This document shows, one piece after another, positions 1-8,144 of a stretch of 37,201 bases of DNA. The notes under the pieces are model-generated. The model was not told where the DNA came from. It did not search any database and saw only the letters and a list, made by a program, of their open reading frames with translations. Location: contig JAFUPI010000040.1 in NCBI GenBank assembly GCA_017481285.1, positions 1 to 37,201 on the forward strand. Direction: 5' to 3'. The translations under genes were made by a program, and so were the position numbers. This DNA comes from Agathobacter sp. (lineage in GTDB: Bacteria > Bacillota > Clostridia > Lachnospirales > Lachnospiraceae). Position 1 is the first letter of the stretch. Each line of letters opens with the position of its first letter.

Positions 1-356
1 CCTTTTAAGCTGTTTGCTTCTGTGGAACCTACGATTTTGTAGATGAGTTCTTCATCAAATTCGCAGTCTAAGATTTTAACCTGACATCCGATGTTGATGG
101 TTTCTAAGTCTACTTCTTCTTCATCTACGATTTCAGCATTCTTTAAGATTTTTTCAATTTCTTCAATACGAGCTTCGATGTCACGCTGTTCATCTTTTGC
201 TGCGTCATATTCTGCATTTTCAGATAAGTCGCCCTGTTCACGAGCTTCTTTAATTTTCTGTGCTACTTCTTTACGTTTTACAACGATTAAATCATCTAAT
301 TCGTCTTCTAATTTCTTAAGACCTTCGCTGGTTAAAATGTTCTTTTTAGCTGTCAT
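1..356 (-). CDS. greA: Transcription elongation factor GreA (3' end beyond window)
   Basis: GreA rescues backtracked RNA polymerase by stimulating cleavage of the nascent transcript; it acts in the secondary channel of the polymerase in the cytoplasm. The visible 118 codons begin MTAKKNILTSEGLKKLEDEL and include the family signature around EAREQGDLSENAEYDAAK, which is the tip of the N-terminal coiled coil with its acidic residues. The C-terminal FKBP-like domain has just begun when the window ends. The start is the ATG at 354-356, preceded by a GGGGTAAGG-type ribosome site. It lies downstream of dusB on the same strand but has a perfect consensus promoter of its own at 422-450. The gene is cut only by the window edge; nothing suggests it is broken. 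Confidence 0.95.
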   Translation of the reverse strand, partial: MTAKKNILTSEGLKKLEDELDDLIVVKRKEVAQKIKEAREQGDLSENAEYDAAKDEQRDIEARIEEIEKILKNAEIVDEEEVDLETINIGCQVKILDCEFDEELIYKIVGSTEANSLK

Positions 357-421
357 TTCTACCTTACCCCTTTTTGTATTCACGTTTCAAACGCACTTTC
401 TAGGTGCTTGCAACTCATAGC

Positions 422-450
422 ATTATAGCCAATCGCATTCCTTATGTCAA
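422..450 (-). promoter_or_regulatory. SigA promoter of greA
   Basis: On the minus strand TTGACA (445-450) is separated by exactly 17 bases from TATAAT (422-427). Both boxes match the SigA consensus perfectly. It lies between the dusB stop and the greA start and would leave a leader of about 60 bases, so greA should be strongly transcribed independently of the upstream operon. Confidence 0.85.
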
Positions 451-465
451 GGAAAATCGCGGTTT

Positions 466-1443
466 TTAGCTGTTTTGTTCACATACCTTGTACAAAAGTG
501 CTTCTAACTCATTGTATGTCTCTACTTCGTTTATCATTACACGAAGTTTCGCAGAATTTGGATAACCTGCGGTGTACCATGCACCATGCTTTCGGATTTC
601 ACGAATCCCCGTGTATTCCCCTTTAAATTCCAGCATCATGCGGGCGTGACGAAGCATCATCTCTGCTACTTCCTTAAACTCTGGTTTTGCCAAATGCTCA
701 CCCGTTTCAAAGTAATGAAGTACCTGGCGGAAAATCCATGGATTACCCTGAGCACCGCGCCCAATCATAAATCCATCACAGCCTGTCTGTTCCTGCATTG
801 CAATAACATCCTCAGCTGTAAGCAAATCTCCATTTCCGATAACAGGAATCGAAACAGCTTCTTTTACCTGGCGGATAATATCCCAGTCCGCTTTCCCGGA
901 ATAATACTGCTCTCTGGTTCTGCCATGTACGGCGATTGCCGCGGCACCGCTGGCTTCCGCTATCTTCGCCATCTCCACCGCATTTACATGACTGTCATCA
1001 AAACCTTTACGGATTTTCACTGTAACAGGTTTCTTGATAGCTTTTGCTGTCTTTTCAATAATTTCACCTGCCAGCTTCGGATTTTTCATAAGAGCCGAAC
1101 CCTCTCCATTATTTACAATTTTGGGAACTGGACAACCCATGTTGATATCGAGAATATCAAATGGTCTTTCCTCGATTTCGTGTGCAATATTAGAAATAAT
1201 GTCCGGATCAGAGCCAAAAAGCTGTAGTGATACCGGCAACTCACGTTCATCAATCTTTAAAAGGTCAATGGTATTCCTGTTTTTGTACATAATTGCTTTG
1301 GCACTGACCATTTCCATACAGAGAAGTCCTGCTCCCTGCTCCTTGCATAACAAGCGAAATGGCAGGTCGGTTACGCCTGCCATAGGTGCCAATATTAAAT
1401 TATTTGGTAATGTGACACTGCCGATTTGGAGTGGCTTTATCAT
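466..1443 (-). CDS. dusB: tRNA-dihydrouridine synthase (DusB type)
   Basis: An FMN-dependent TIM-barrel enzyme that reduces specific uridines in the D-loop of tRNA to dihydrouridine using NADPH. Seen in the 325-residue sequence are the opening APMAGVTD motif, the strand [12 protein letters not shown] with the catalytic cysteine, the [11 protein letters not shown] segment, and the phosphate-binding IGNGDL and GRGAQGNPW motifs near the C-terminus. Length is normal for the family. Its ATG overlaps the coaX stop by four bases (ATGA at 1440-1443), so the two are probably translationally coupled. It is the last gene of the argF operon before greA. The product family is certain; the exact uridine modified cannot be read from the sequence. 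Confidence 0.93.
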   Translation of the reverse strand: MIKPLQIGSVTLPNNLILAPMAGVTDLPFRLLCKEQGAGLLCMEMVSAKAIMYKNRNTIDLLKIDERELPVSLQLFGSDPDIISNIAHEIEERPFDILDINMGCPVPKIVNNGEGSALMKNPKLAGEIIEKTAKAIKKPVTVKIRKGFDDSHVNAVEMAKIAEASGAAAIAVHGRTREQYYSGKADWDIIRQVKEAVSIPVIGNGDLLTAEDVIAMQEQTGCDGFMIGRGAQGNPWIFRQVLHYFETGEHLAKPEFKEVAEMMLRHARMMLEFKGEYTGIREIRKHGAWYTAGYPNSAKLRVMINEVETYNELEALLYKVCEQNS

Positions 1444-2219
1444 TTTGTTCTCCTATTCTGCTTTTTATACACCAAATAAATACCTTTTAGTGTCAAATTC
1501 GCATCATATATATCAATCGCATCGGTACTTTCTGAAATGATACGACCTAAACCACCAGTCGCTACTACCTTTAGGTTCTCAAGTCCCGATTCTTCTTTTA
1601 CTTTCTTAATCAAATATTCTGCCTGACCAATCTGTCCATACACAAGACCAGACTGCATACTGGTAATAGTATCATTTCCAATCACTTTTTCTGGTTTGGC
1701 GATTTCGATTTTTGGAAGCTTCGCTGCATCTTCCCAAAGTGCCTTTGCGGAAATCGCAATACCTGGTGCGGTGATGCCTCCTACAAATGTACCCGTTTCA
1801 TCCACTAAGTCATATGTAGTAGCAGTGCCATAATCCATAACCAGAACTGGCCCACCATAAAGTTCATAAGCGGCTACTGCATCGACGATACGGTCTGCCC
1901 CCACCTGCTGTGGATTTGGCAACTGAATACGAAGCCCTGTCTTGATACCAGGTCCCACAATAATTGGTTTGATATCCAGATATTTAATCATTGCACTTGC
2001 TAAAGAGTGCATCACATCTGGAACGACCGAACAGATAATCGCATCTTCAATATCCGCTGGATTAATCTGGTTCTGATGTAATAAATTGAACAATACCATT
2101 CCATATTCATCCGATGTACGAGGGATTTTGGTTGTCATACGAAATGTTGCAATGATTTCGTCTTTCTGGAAAACCCCACCTGTCATATTTGTATTACCAA
2201 CATCCAATGTTAAAATCAT
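1440..2219 (-). CDS. coaX: Type III pantothenate kinase
   Basis: CoaX phosphorylates pantothenate in the first step of coenzyme A synthesis. It belongs to the ASKHA superfamily and typically needs a monovalent cation. The 259-residue protein begins with the phosphate-1 motif LDVGNTN, has the GADR motif ([22 protein letters not shown] region), the central catalytic segment [11 protein letters not shown], a GGITAPG loop and a C-terminal VATGGLG. Length and motif order fit the family. It starts four bases after the upstream 115-residue gene ends and overlaps dusB. The birA-coaX proximity is common in Firmicutes. No feedback site is expected, since type III kinases are generally insensitive to CoA. 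Confidence 0.94.
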   Translation of the reverse strand: MILTLDVGNTNMTGGVFQKDEIIATFRMTTKIPRTSDEYGMVLFNLLHQNQINPADIEDAIICSVVPDVMHSLASAMIKYLDIKPIIVGPGIKTGLRIQLPNPQQVGADRIVDAVAAYELYGGPVLVMDYGTATTYDLVDETGTFVGGITAPGIAISAKALWEDAAKLPKIEIAKPEKVIGNDTITSMQSGLVYGQIGQAEYLIKKVKEESGLENLKVVATGGLGRIISESTDAIDIYDANLTLKGIYLVYKKQNRRTK

Positions 2220-2223
2220 AGGA

Positions 2224-2571
2224 TTATTCCTCCTCGTCTAAACCTTCTCCCAAGAAAACGATTCGATAATAGGTTTCTATCGACTCTAATAAGTCTCGTT
2301 TTACATTTTGATATTGCTTAATTTTTAGTACACTTCCGATTTCATCATAGAAGAAGTCAGTTTCTTCATAGGATGTACGGAATTCCAGATTTCCGTCCTC
2401 ATCAAATACCAGCTCCAGCACACCGCCGACATCTTCGGTATAAAGAACACACATAATCTGAAGTTCTTCTTTGATAGCTTCTGGTAATCCTTTAAAATTA
2501 TCATTTAAATAAAATTTCTTATTGTACGCATTTGACGCACAAAGTGTAATTTCCTGATTAGACATATCCAT
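2224..2571 (-). CDS. Conserved hypothetical protein, DUF6145-like
   Basis: A 115-residue acidic soluble protein with no signal peptide or membrane segment. It begins [19 protein letters not shown] and has a beta-rich centre ([23 protein letters not shown]) and a helical end. I recall similar short proteins between birA and coaX in Lachnospiraceae, and tentatively place it with DUF6145, but no catalytic motif is visible and no function can be assigned. It overlaps the end of birA by 14 bases and is followed four bases later by coaX, so it belongs to this operon. A possible alternative start is the second methionine (MSNQEI), two codons in. Confidence 0.7.
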   Translation of the reverse strand: MDMSNQEITLCASNAYNKKFYLNDNFKGLPEAIKEELQIMCVLYTEDVGGVLELVFDEDGNLEFRTSYEETDFFYDEIGSVLKIKQYQNVKRDLLESIETYYRIVFLGEGLDEEE

Positions 2572-3334
2572 AGATTCCTCTCACAGAAACTTCGCCACTG
2601 GATACATATCTGACATCACCTTCTGTATCCACGATAAGTTCCCCTGTATTTGTAATTCCCTTGGCGATTCCGATATATTCACCCAAAGGGTCTAGTACTT
2701 TTACTGTTTCTTCTTTATTAACCAACACCTTTTCATAATCTTCTTTGAAAAGGGATAAATCTTTTGTTTGTAAAAACCGTTCATAATACACCGCAAACTG
2801 TTTCCAAACCTCAGTTATCAACATTTCCTTATCCATATCCCGTCCGTATTCCACGCATATGGAACTGGCTGTTTGAGAAATTTCATCTGGAAATGTTTTA
2901 TTGTTTACGTTAATACCGATTCCTAGTACAACAAAGTCAATTTCTGTCCCATGTAATGCAAGTTCTGTTAAAATACCAGAAATTTTCTTTTTATTTATGA
3001 CAATATCATTCGGCCATTTAATCATGGGCTCTATACGATTCTCATTGGTTGCAGCACTCTCATTACACACCTTTTGAATCGCTTTTTCCACTGCCATAGC
3101 GGCAACTAGTGTAAGCATAGAGGCTTTATCTGTCTCTATCTCTGGGCGTAACACCATCGACATATAAATGCCTGTGCCCCTTTCCGAGGACCAGCTGCGA
3201 CCCCGACGGCCAATGCCAGCAATCTGAGCATCCGCGGTAATCAGTGTTCCATGTATTGCACCTTCTGTAGCAAGTTCCCTGGCCTTTTTATTTGTAGAAT
3301 CGATACTTTCAAAGTGATAGCGTTTGGTTATCAT
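2558..3334 (-). CDS. birA: Biotin-[acetyl-CoA-carboxylase] ligase, catalytic-domain form
   Basis: Activates biotin to biotinyl-AMP and transfers it to the lysine of biotin carboxyl carrier domains. The sequence opens directly with the catalytic domain (FESIDSTNKKARELA). It carries the adenylate-binding glycine-arginine loop GIGRRGRSWSS, the KWPNDI motif and GIGINVNN, then a C-terminal SH3-like domain (EYIGIAKGITNTGELIV). At 258 residues it lacks the roughly 60-residue N-terminal winged helix of bifunctional BirA repressors, so it should be a ligase without DNA-binding activity. It starts one base after argF ends and overlaps the next gene by 14 bases. Confidence 0.93.
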   Translation of the reverse strand: MITKRYHFESIDSTNKKARELATEGAIHGTLITADAQIAGIGRRGRSWSSERGTGIYMSMVLRPEIETDKASMLTLVAAMAVEKAIQKVCNESAATNENRIEPMIKWPNDIVINKKKISGILTELALHGTEIDFVVLGIGINVNNKTFPDEISQTASSICVEYGRDMDKEMLITEVWKQFAVYYERFLQTKDLSLFKEDYEKVLVNKEETVKVLDPLGEYIGIAKGITNTGELIVDTEGDVRYVSSGEVSVRGIYGYV

Positions 3335-3335
3335 A

Positions 3336-4325
3336 TTAATCGGAAAGTGTTGCTTTCATGATCGCTTTGATGGAGTGCATGCGGTTTTCTGCCTCATCAA
3401 ATACTACAGAACGTGGACCTTCGAATACTTCATTGGTTACTTCTAATTCAGATAAACCAAATTTCTTATATACTTCTTCACCCACACGTGTATTTCTATC
3501 ATGATAAGCTGGTAAGCAATGCATAAAAATAGCAGTATCTTTTGCTTTTTCAAATGCCTTTTCGTTTACCTGATATGGAAGCAAATCATCAATACGCTCG
3601 CCCCATACTACCGCTGGTTCTCCCATGGATACCCATACGTCTGTGTAAATAACATCTGCATCTGTTGTTGCTTCGTCAATATCTTCTGTCAAAGTAATCG
3701 TAGCACCTGTTTCAGCCGCAATACCTTTTGCAAGCTCCACCAAATCTTTTTTAGGGAAATATCTCTTATTCGTACATGCCACGAAATTGATACCGAGCTT
3801 TGCACAAGTCAGCATAAGAGAATTACCCATATTAAAACGAGCATCTCCCATGTATACGAATTTAAGACCTTCTAATTTGCCAAACTTCTCGCGGATTGTC
3901 AGCATATCTGCAATCATCTGTGTTGGATGGAATTCATCGGTAAGTCCATTCCATACTGGAACACCTGCATATTTCGCCAACTCTTCTACCGTTTCCTGGG
4001 CAAAGCCACGATATTCGATACCATCATACATTCTGCCCAATACACGTGCAGTATCCGCTACACTTTCTTTTCCGCCAAACTGGGAAGATGCTGGATCTAA
4101 GTATGTTACATGCATTCCTAAATCATGTGCTGCAACTTCAAAAGAACATCTGGTTCTTGTACTGGTTTTCTCAAAAATAAGTACAATATTTTTTCCTACA
4201 AGGCTGTCATGCATAATACCCTGTTTCTTCTTTTCTTTCAATTCTGCTGCCAAATCAATTAAATATGTAATTTCTTCTGGAGTAAAATCTCTCAATGTTA
4301 AAAATGAACGTCCTTTTAAAGTCAT
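3336..4325 (-). CDS. argF: Ornithine carbamoyltransferase
   Basis: Condenses ornithine and carbamoyl phosphate to citrulline, either in arginine synthesis or, as a catabolic enzyme, in the arginine deiminase pathway. The 329 residues contain the carbamoyl-phosphate loop STRTRCSFEVA, the FHPTQMIAD motif, the ornithine-binding DVWVSMGE and the HCLPAYHD catalytic loop. It is the promoter-proximal gene of the operon with birA, coaX and dusB, an unusual grouping with no obvious pathway link. The ribosome site AGGAGGAAGAG precedes the ATG at 4325. No other arginine genes are near, so an anabolic (ArgF) or catabolic (ArcB) role cannot be decided. Confidence 0.93.
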   Translation of the reverse strand: MTLKGRSFLTLRDFTPEEITYLIDLAAELKEKKKQGIMHDSLVGKNIVLIFEKTSTRTRCSFEVAAHDLGMHVTYLDPASSQFGGKESVADTARVLGRMYDGIEYRGFAQETVEELAKYAGVPVWNGLTDEFHPTQMIADMLTIREKFGKLEGLKFVYMGDARFNMGNSLMLTCAKLGINFVACTNKRYFPKKDLVELAKGIAAETGATITLTEDIDEATTDADVIYTDVWVSMGEPAVVWGERIDDLLPYQVNEKAFEKAKDTAIFMHCLPAYHDRNTRVGEEVYKKFGLSELEVTNEVFEGPRSVVFDEAENRMHSIKAIMKATLSD

Positions 4326-4357
4326 ATCTCTTCCTCCTATTTTTTGGGAATGATAGT

Positions 4358-4386
4358 ATTTTACTCTATTTAGACCGCAAATACAA
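4358..4386 (-). promoter_or_regulatory. SigA-like promoter of the argF operon
   Basis: Minus-strand TTGTAT (4381-4386) and TAAAAT (4358-4363) with a 17-base spacer, 32 bases upstream of the argF ATG. No terminator is seen between argF and dusB, and gaps are one to four bases or overlaps, so it probably drives argF-birA-unknown-coaX-dusB. Confidence 0.6.
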
Positions 4387-4403
4387 TAAAAAATGGAAGG
4401 ATA

Positions 4404-4694
4404 CTATGGAAAATATTCTCCCAAAACCGCCTGAATCAAACGATTCTGTGCCTCTTCCTTCTCTTTTTGTGACAAACGCTTCCCGCTTCGTTTTTCAACA
4501 GAAACTTTTTTATCCTCCCGTGCACTCTCTGCCAACTCTTCCTCTATATCTTCTGTAACATAAGAAATATAATTCATTACCTCTTTGGTAATCTCCTCTA
4601 CCTGTTTCTTCATCTGTATCAGCTTTTGTAAAAAAACAATCATGAGTATTCCCATTGCAAGCTGCATGAGAAATAACCACTCCAGACGAACCAT
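4404..4694 (-). CDS. Small single-span membrane protein with charged coiled-coil tail
   Basis: Unrecognised 96-residue protein. Residues 7-23 (LFLMQLAMGILMIVFLQ) form one hydrophobic helix near the N-terminus. The rest is strongly charged and helical, with a probable coiled coil at 28-70 and a basic patch KRSGKRLSQKEKEEAQNRL before the end. This resembles a membrane-anchored cytoplasmic or external tether, but no family is recognised. The ATG at 4694 follows a good AAAGGAGAAG ribosome site. It diverges from murG, and its promoter region contains a perfect inverted repeat at 4712-4741. Confidence 0.65.
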   Translation of the reverse strand: MVRLEWLFLMQLAMGILMIVFLQKLIQMKKQVEEITKEVMNYISYVTEDIEEELAESAREDKKVSVEKRSGKRLSQKEKEEAQNRLIQAVLGEYFP

Positions 4695-4711
4695 CCTTCT
4701 TCTCCTTTTCC

Positions 4712-4741
4712 TATAATGAAGATTATATCCTCTTCATTATA
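4712..4741. repeat. Perfect 30-bp dyad in the divergent promoter region
   Basis: The 10-base arms TATAATGAAG (4712-4721) and CTTCATTATA (4732-4741) are perfect inverted repeats around a 10-base AT-rich centre. On the minus strand both the distal arm and the centre contain TATAAT, so the dyad sits on the likely -10 region of the small membrane protein gene. It could be a repressor site or a leader hairpin just above the ribosome site. Confidence 0.6.
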
Positions 4742-4822
4742 TCGATATTTTCAGAAAACGAAAAGTGGACGAGCTGTACTTTTCACCGCAAGTTTCTCTG
4801 TTTTTCGACCTCGAAAACTTTG

Positions 4823-4853
4823 TTGACATTTCCCTGTTTGAGTATAATATAAT
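4823..4853 (+). promoter_or_regulatory. Probable promoter of murG
   Basis: A consensus TTGACA at 4823-4828 is followed by overlapping TATAAT boxes at 4843-4848 (14-base spacer) and 4848-4853 (19-base spacer). Neither spacing is ideal, but the perfect -35 box and the position 36-41 bases before the murG start make a promoter likely. Confidence 0.6.
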
Positions 4854-4888
4854 AAGTAATAATTCATCTGTCGAAGGAGAGGGTTTTT

Positions 4889-5962
4889 ATGAAAAAAATC
4901 GTTATGACAGGCGGCGGTACGGCTGGCCACGTTACACCAAATATCGCACTTATGCCAGCATTAAAGGAAGCCGGCTACGACATTCACTATATTGGTTCCT
5001 ATACTGGTATCGAAAAGGAGCTTATTGAAGCACAGAATATTCCGTATACCGGAATTGATTCTGGTAAGCTTCGCCGTTACTTTGATCCAAAGAACTTTTC
5101 GGACCCATTCCGTGTTATCAAGGGCTATGCACAAGCTTTGGGCCTCATGCACAAACTGAAACCAGATATCGTTTTCTCCAAAGGTGGATTTGTTTCCGTA
5201 CCTGTTGTATTAGCAGCGAAAACCTGCGGTGTACCTGCTATTATTCACGAGTCCGATATCACACCAGGGCTTGCAAATCGCATTGCAATCAAAGGTGCGA
5301 AAAAAGTATGCTGCAACTTCCCTGAAACGTTAAAATATCTCCCTGCGGAAAAAGCCGTGTTAACAGGATCTCCAATCCGCCGAGAGCTTCTCAACGGAAT
5401 TCCAGAAAATGCGTATGCGCTTTGCGGTTTTCCTACAGAAAAGAAACCTGTACTTCTTATTATCGGTGGCAGCCTTGGTTCGCGCGCTATCAATGAAGCG
5501 GTTCGTAAAGTCCTGCCAGAACTATTGAAGGATTTTCACATTATTCACTTATGTGGAAAAGGAAATCTCGATGATACACTGGTTGGCACCAAAGGTTATG
5601 CACAATTCGAATATGCCAGTGCAGAACTCACGGATATGTTAGCTCTTGCTGATTTGGCAATTTCCCGTGCTGGTGCAAACTCTATTTGCGAACTTTTAGC
5701 CTTACATAAACCAAATATTTTGATTCCATTATCTGCAGCAGCCAGTCGTGGTGATCAGATTTTAAATGCAAAATCATTTGAAAAGCAAGGCTTCTCCTAT
5801 GTCATTCAGGAGGAGGACGTTACGGACGAAGTTCTTCTTTCTGCCGTTCGTGAAGTCTTCGCCAACCGACAGAACTATATCAACGCCATGTCGGAAAGCG
5901 GACAGATGGATTCCATCGGAACTATCTTAGAATTAATCGAAAAAGAATGTAAACAAAGATAA
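4889..5962 (+). CDS. murG: UDP-GlcNAc:lipid I N-acetylglucosaminyltransferase MurG
   Basis: Transfers N-acetylglucosamine to lipid I to make lipid II on the inner face of the membrane, the last cytoplasmic step of peptidoglycan synthesis. The 357 residues form a GT-B fold. The N-terminal glycine loop [12 protein letters not shown], the second G-loop [10 protein letters not shown], the [12 protein letters not shown] segment and the C-terminal nucleotide-sugar site [10 protein letters not shown], then [10 protein letters not shown], are all present. The ATG follows a strong GAAGGAGAGGG ribosome site. It is transcribed alone, away from the usual mur/fts cluster, between a divergent small gene and a terminator. 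Nothing is missing. Confidence 0.96.
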   Translation: MKKIVMTGGGTAGHVTPNIALMPALKEAGYDIHYIGSYTGIEKELIEAQNIPYTGIDSGKLRRYFDPKNFSDPFRVIKGYAQALGLMHKLKPDIVFSKGGFVSVPVVLAAKTCGVPAIIHESDITPGLANRIAIKGAKKVCCNFPETLKYLPAEKAVLTGSPIRRELLNGIPENAYALCGFPTEKKPVLLIIGGSLGSRAINEAVRKVLPELLKDFHIIHLCGKGNLDDTLVGTKGYAQFEYASAELTDMLALADLAISRAGANSICELLALHKPNILIPLSAAASRGDQILNAKSFEKQGFSYVIQEEDVTDEVLLSAVREVFANRQNYINAMSESGQMDSIGTILELIEKECKQR

Positions 5963-5966
5963 AATT

Positions 5967-6016
5967 AAGGGGCTGTTGCCAAGACGTTTTCTATGTCTAT
6001 GGTGTACAGCCCCTTT
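5967..6016. terminator. Bidirectional terminator between murG and the HIT gene
   Basis: Arms AAGGGGCTGT (5967-5976) and ACAGCCCCTT (6006-6015) are perfectly complementary. The 29-base loop has a further partial pairing (CCAAGAC with GTCTATGG). The stem is followed by T-rich sequence on both strands, more clearly on the minus strand (AATTTTAT), and lies between two convergent genes. Confidence 0.75.
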
Positions 6017-6034
6017 CAATATTGTGCTAAATCA

Positions 6035-6454
6035 TTATTCTACTTTTAAACTTTCTGTTAATGCTTTAATGGCATCTGCATCCCCTTCGCCTGCAGGACA
6101 TTTCAACATTTGGGAATTGTCCATATCTGCATAACGTGGAATCAGATGTAAGTGGAAGTGGAAAATGGTCTGACCTGCAACCTCACCATTGTTCTGAAGA
6201 AGATTGTAGCCATCACAGCCCAACACTTTCGTTGCATGTTTGATTACCTTTTGTCCAACCTGAATAGCTCTTCCTAATACCTCTGGATCAATTTCATAAA
6301 TATCCGCATAATGCTCTTTTGGAAGTACCAGTGCATGACCTTTGGTGGCTGGCGCATTATCCATAATTACACGAAATTCCTCATCTTCGTATATCGTATT
6401 GGTAGGAATATCTCCATTTGCAAGTAAGCAAAAAATACAATCGTCTTTTTTCAT
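6035..6454 (-). CDS. HIT family nucleotide-binding protein
   Basis: Histidine-triad proteins hydrolyse or transfer nucleotidyl groups, typically acting as AMP-lysine or AMP-amidate hydrolases. The 139-residue sequence shows the active-site triad H99, H101 and H103 in HFHLHLIPRY, an N-terminal CIFC pair (C6, C9) that often holds zinc in the bacterial subgroup, and the conserved GHALVLPKEH strand. Length is standard. It starts 23 bases after the flavodoxin-SCP2 gene on the same strand and ends at a strong terminator, so it is probably the last gene of a transcript that may extend back into the Tad locus. Substrate unknown. Confidence 0.9.
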   Translation of the reverse strand: MKKDDCIFCLLANGDIPTNTIYEDEEFRVIMDNAPATKGHALVLPKEHYADIYEIDPEVLGRAIQVGQKVIKHATKVLGCDGYNLLQNNGEVAGQTIFHFHLHLIPRYADMDNSQMLKCPAGEGDADAIKALTESLKVE

Positions 6455-6477
6455 ATTCGAATCCCTCTTTCCTTATT

Positions 6478-7467
6478 TTAGAATAAAAATACCTGGTCGA
6501 GCATACGCAAGGTTTTGAAATTGCCCTTTGCTGTCATCTCTCCGGTCATAAATGCACGCTGGAATGTCATTCTGCCATCTACAATTGACTGCATAACATC
6601 GATGGACATTTTCGCATATACATCAATATCTTCTTTCTTGCCATAATGCACTTCTAGCTTATCACTATCTACATAGATACACAGTGGATTTTTAAATCCT
6701 TCGATGGTAATCGAGTATGTCGCACAAAAATCATCCTGTGCAACAAAATGACTCTGCAGCTCTTTGATGAAAGGTTCTTTTTCTTCACTAGCAGCTTTTC
6801 CTAACATATCCTTAAACATAGAAGTAAGCTCTTCGATATCTTCCTTCTGCTGTTTTACATATGTATCATCTGATACATACTTGGAAAGCTGTTCACTTTC
6901 CTGTGGTGTCAGACTCATTTGCTGTGTACGAAGTACACTTCGTTTTACGGCATTATTACTGGTTGGAAGGCTCTTCATTTTCTGTGAAATCATACGATAA
7001 AGATTCTCCGCCTTCTTTTCAATAATCTCAGTATATTCGGTATTTACTTCAAAACTTACCAAATCTTCTACATAGCCATAAAGACCTGGACATGGCTGTC
7101 CTCCCAAAATATCCCATGCATTGGAAAGTGTCAGTTCCCCTTCTCTTTCGCCATAGGTTGTAGACATAACAATTGGCTGCATATAGAGCTGACTGATTTT
7201 TTCTTTGTCGCCATATAACCAGCATGCATCTAAAAACTGCTGCATATATCCACCAATACCTAACCACTCTACTGTCGTCGCGAGAATGATACCATCAGCA
7301 TCCTTAAATGTCTGAGGAAGTGTTGCAATTTCGTTTTTATGCTCGTAAATATTATATCTTTCTACTTTTACACGAAGTTCCTTTAATACGTCTTCCATCT
7401 TACTCAAAACATATAAGGTTGGGTCATCCAACAGACCTCTTCCGCCATAATATACATTAATCTTCAT
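6478..7467 (-). CDS. Flavodoxin-fold protein fused to a C-terminal SCP2-like domain
   Basis: A two-domain protein of 329 residues. Residues 1-175 look like an NAD(P)H:FMN reductase or flavodoxin fold: an N-terminal beta strand and loop (YYGGRGLLDDPT), an IILATTVEWLG strand matching the second flavin loop, and FLDACW. The first loop does not match the usual phosphate-binding GSxRxxSxT, so flavin binding is uncertain. Residues about 235-329 resemble the SCP-2 sterol carrier domain, ending GEMTAKGNFKTLRMLDQVF. A charged linker joins them. The SCP2 part suggests a hydrophobic ligand, but reaction and substrate are unknown. It lies 45 bases after the rhomboid gene and before the HIT gene. Confidence 0.72.
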   Translation of the reverse strand: MKINVYYGGRGLLDDPTLYVLSKMEDVLKELRVKVERYNIYEHKNEIATLPQTFKDADGIILATTVEWLGIGGYMQQFLDACWLYGDKEKISQLYMQPIVMSTTYGEREGELTLSNAWDILGGQPCPGLYGYVEDLVSFEVNTEYTEIIEKKAENLYRMISQKMKSLPTSNNAVKRSVLRTQQMSLTPQESEQLSKYVSDDTYVKQQKEDIEELTSMFKDMLGKAASEEKEPFIKELQSHFVAQDDFCATYSITIEGFKNPLCIYVDSDKLEVHYGKKEDIDVYAKMSIDVMQSIVDGRMTFQRAFMTGEMTAKGNFKTLRMLDQVFLF

Positions 7468-7512
7468 TTTCTACCTCACGTATTTCTTTTGTCTTATATA
7501 AGTATATAAATT

Positions 7513-8100
7513 TTATCCGCCAAAATCAATCTCTTTCGTATTTCTCCGGTAGAAAATAATACTAATCAAAAATCCCATCAGAAAACCACCAATATGTCCC
7601 CAATTATCCACGTCTCCGGTTGAAACTCCATAATACAGACTGAGGATAATCATCATCACCATACCTTTTCCTGTGAGGGTTTCATACTTTCCCCTATGTA
7701 AAATCAGTATCCATGCCAACGCACCGATAATTCCAAAGATAGACCCCGATGCGCCTGCCGCCACAGCATATTCCCCACTATGCATCATCTCCAGATAAGA
7801 AAGTACACATCCTCCAATTCCTGCTGCAAAATATAACAACAGATATTTTACTTTTCCAAGTGCACGCTCCAATATCTGCCCTGCCGCGCCCAGCATTACC
7901 ATATTATTCAGCAGATGGGAAAATCCAAAATGCATCAAAGTCGCCGTAAAAAATCTCCAGTATTCGCCTCGTTCTATAATATAAGGTGGATAAACAGCGC
8001 CATGCTCCATCATAAACACCGCACTCTCTGTCGTCCCCATAGATTCCAAAATAAAATATATAATTACATTAATAATAATCAGTGAAATCGTAAAATTCAT
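7513..8100 (-). CDS. Rhomboid family intramembrane serine protease
   Basis: Cleaves transmembrane segments within the lipid bilayer. The 195-residue protein has about six hydrophobic helices. The catalytic serine is S118 in GASGSIFG, and the catalytic histidine is H169 in WGHIGGF. The HFGFSHLLNNM motif of helix 2 (H62, N65, N66), which forms the oxyanion side, is also intact. This is the compact rhomboid form without extra domains. It follows the FHA gene by 44 bases with its own AAGGAA ribosome site. Its position at the end of a Tad operon raises the possibility that it processes a pilus component, but this is inference only. Confidence 0.9.
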   Translation of the reverse strand: MNFTISLIIINVIIYFILESMGTTESAVFMMEHGAVYPPYIIERGEYWRFFTATLMHFGFSHLLNNMVMLGAAGQILERALGKVKYLLLYFAAGIGGCVLSYLEMMHSGEYAVAAGASGSIFGIIGALAWILILHRGKYETLTGKGMVMMIILSLYYGVSTGDVDNWGHIGGFLMGFLISIIFYRRNTKEIDFGG

Positions 8101-8144
8101 TTTTGTTCCTTATCCATTTTCTAAATATGATAAGGCTTATTATA

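Noticed and set aside
586-1540. Long open frames (213 and 168 codons) on the plus strand opposite dusB and coaX
   Set aside because: They lie wholly antisense to genes with clear family motifs, have no ribosome site, and show no recognisable protein features.
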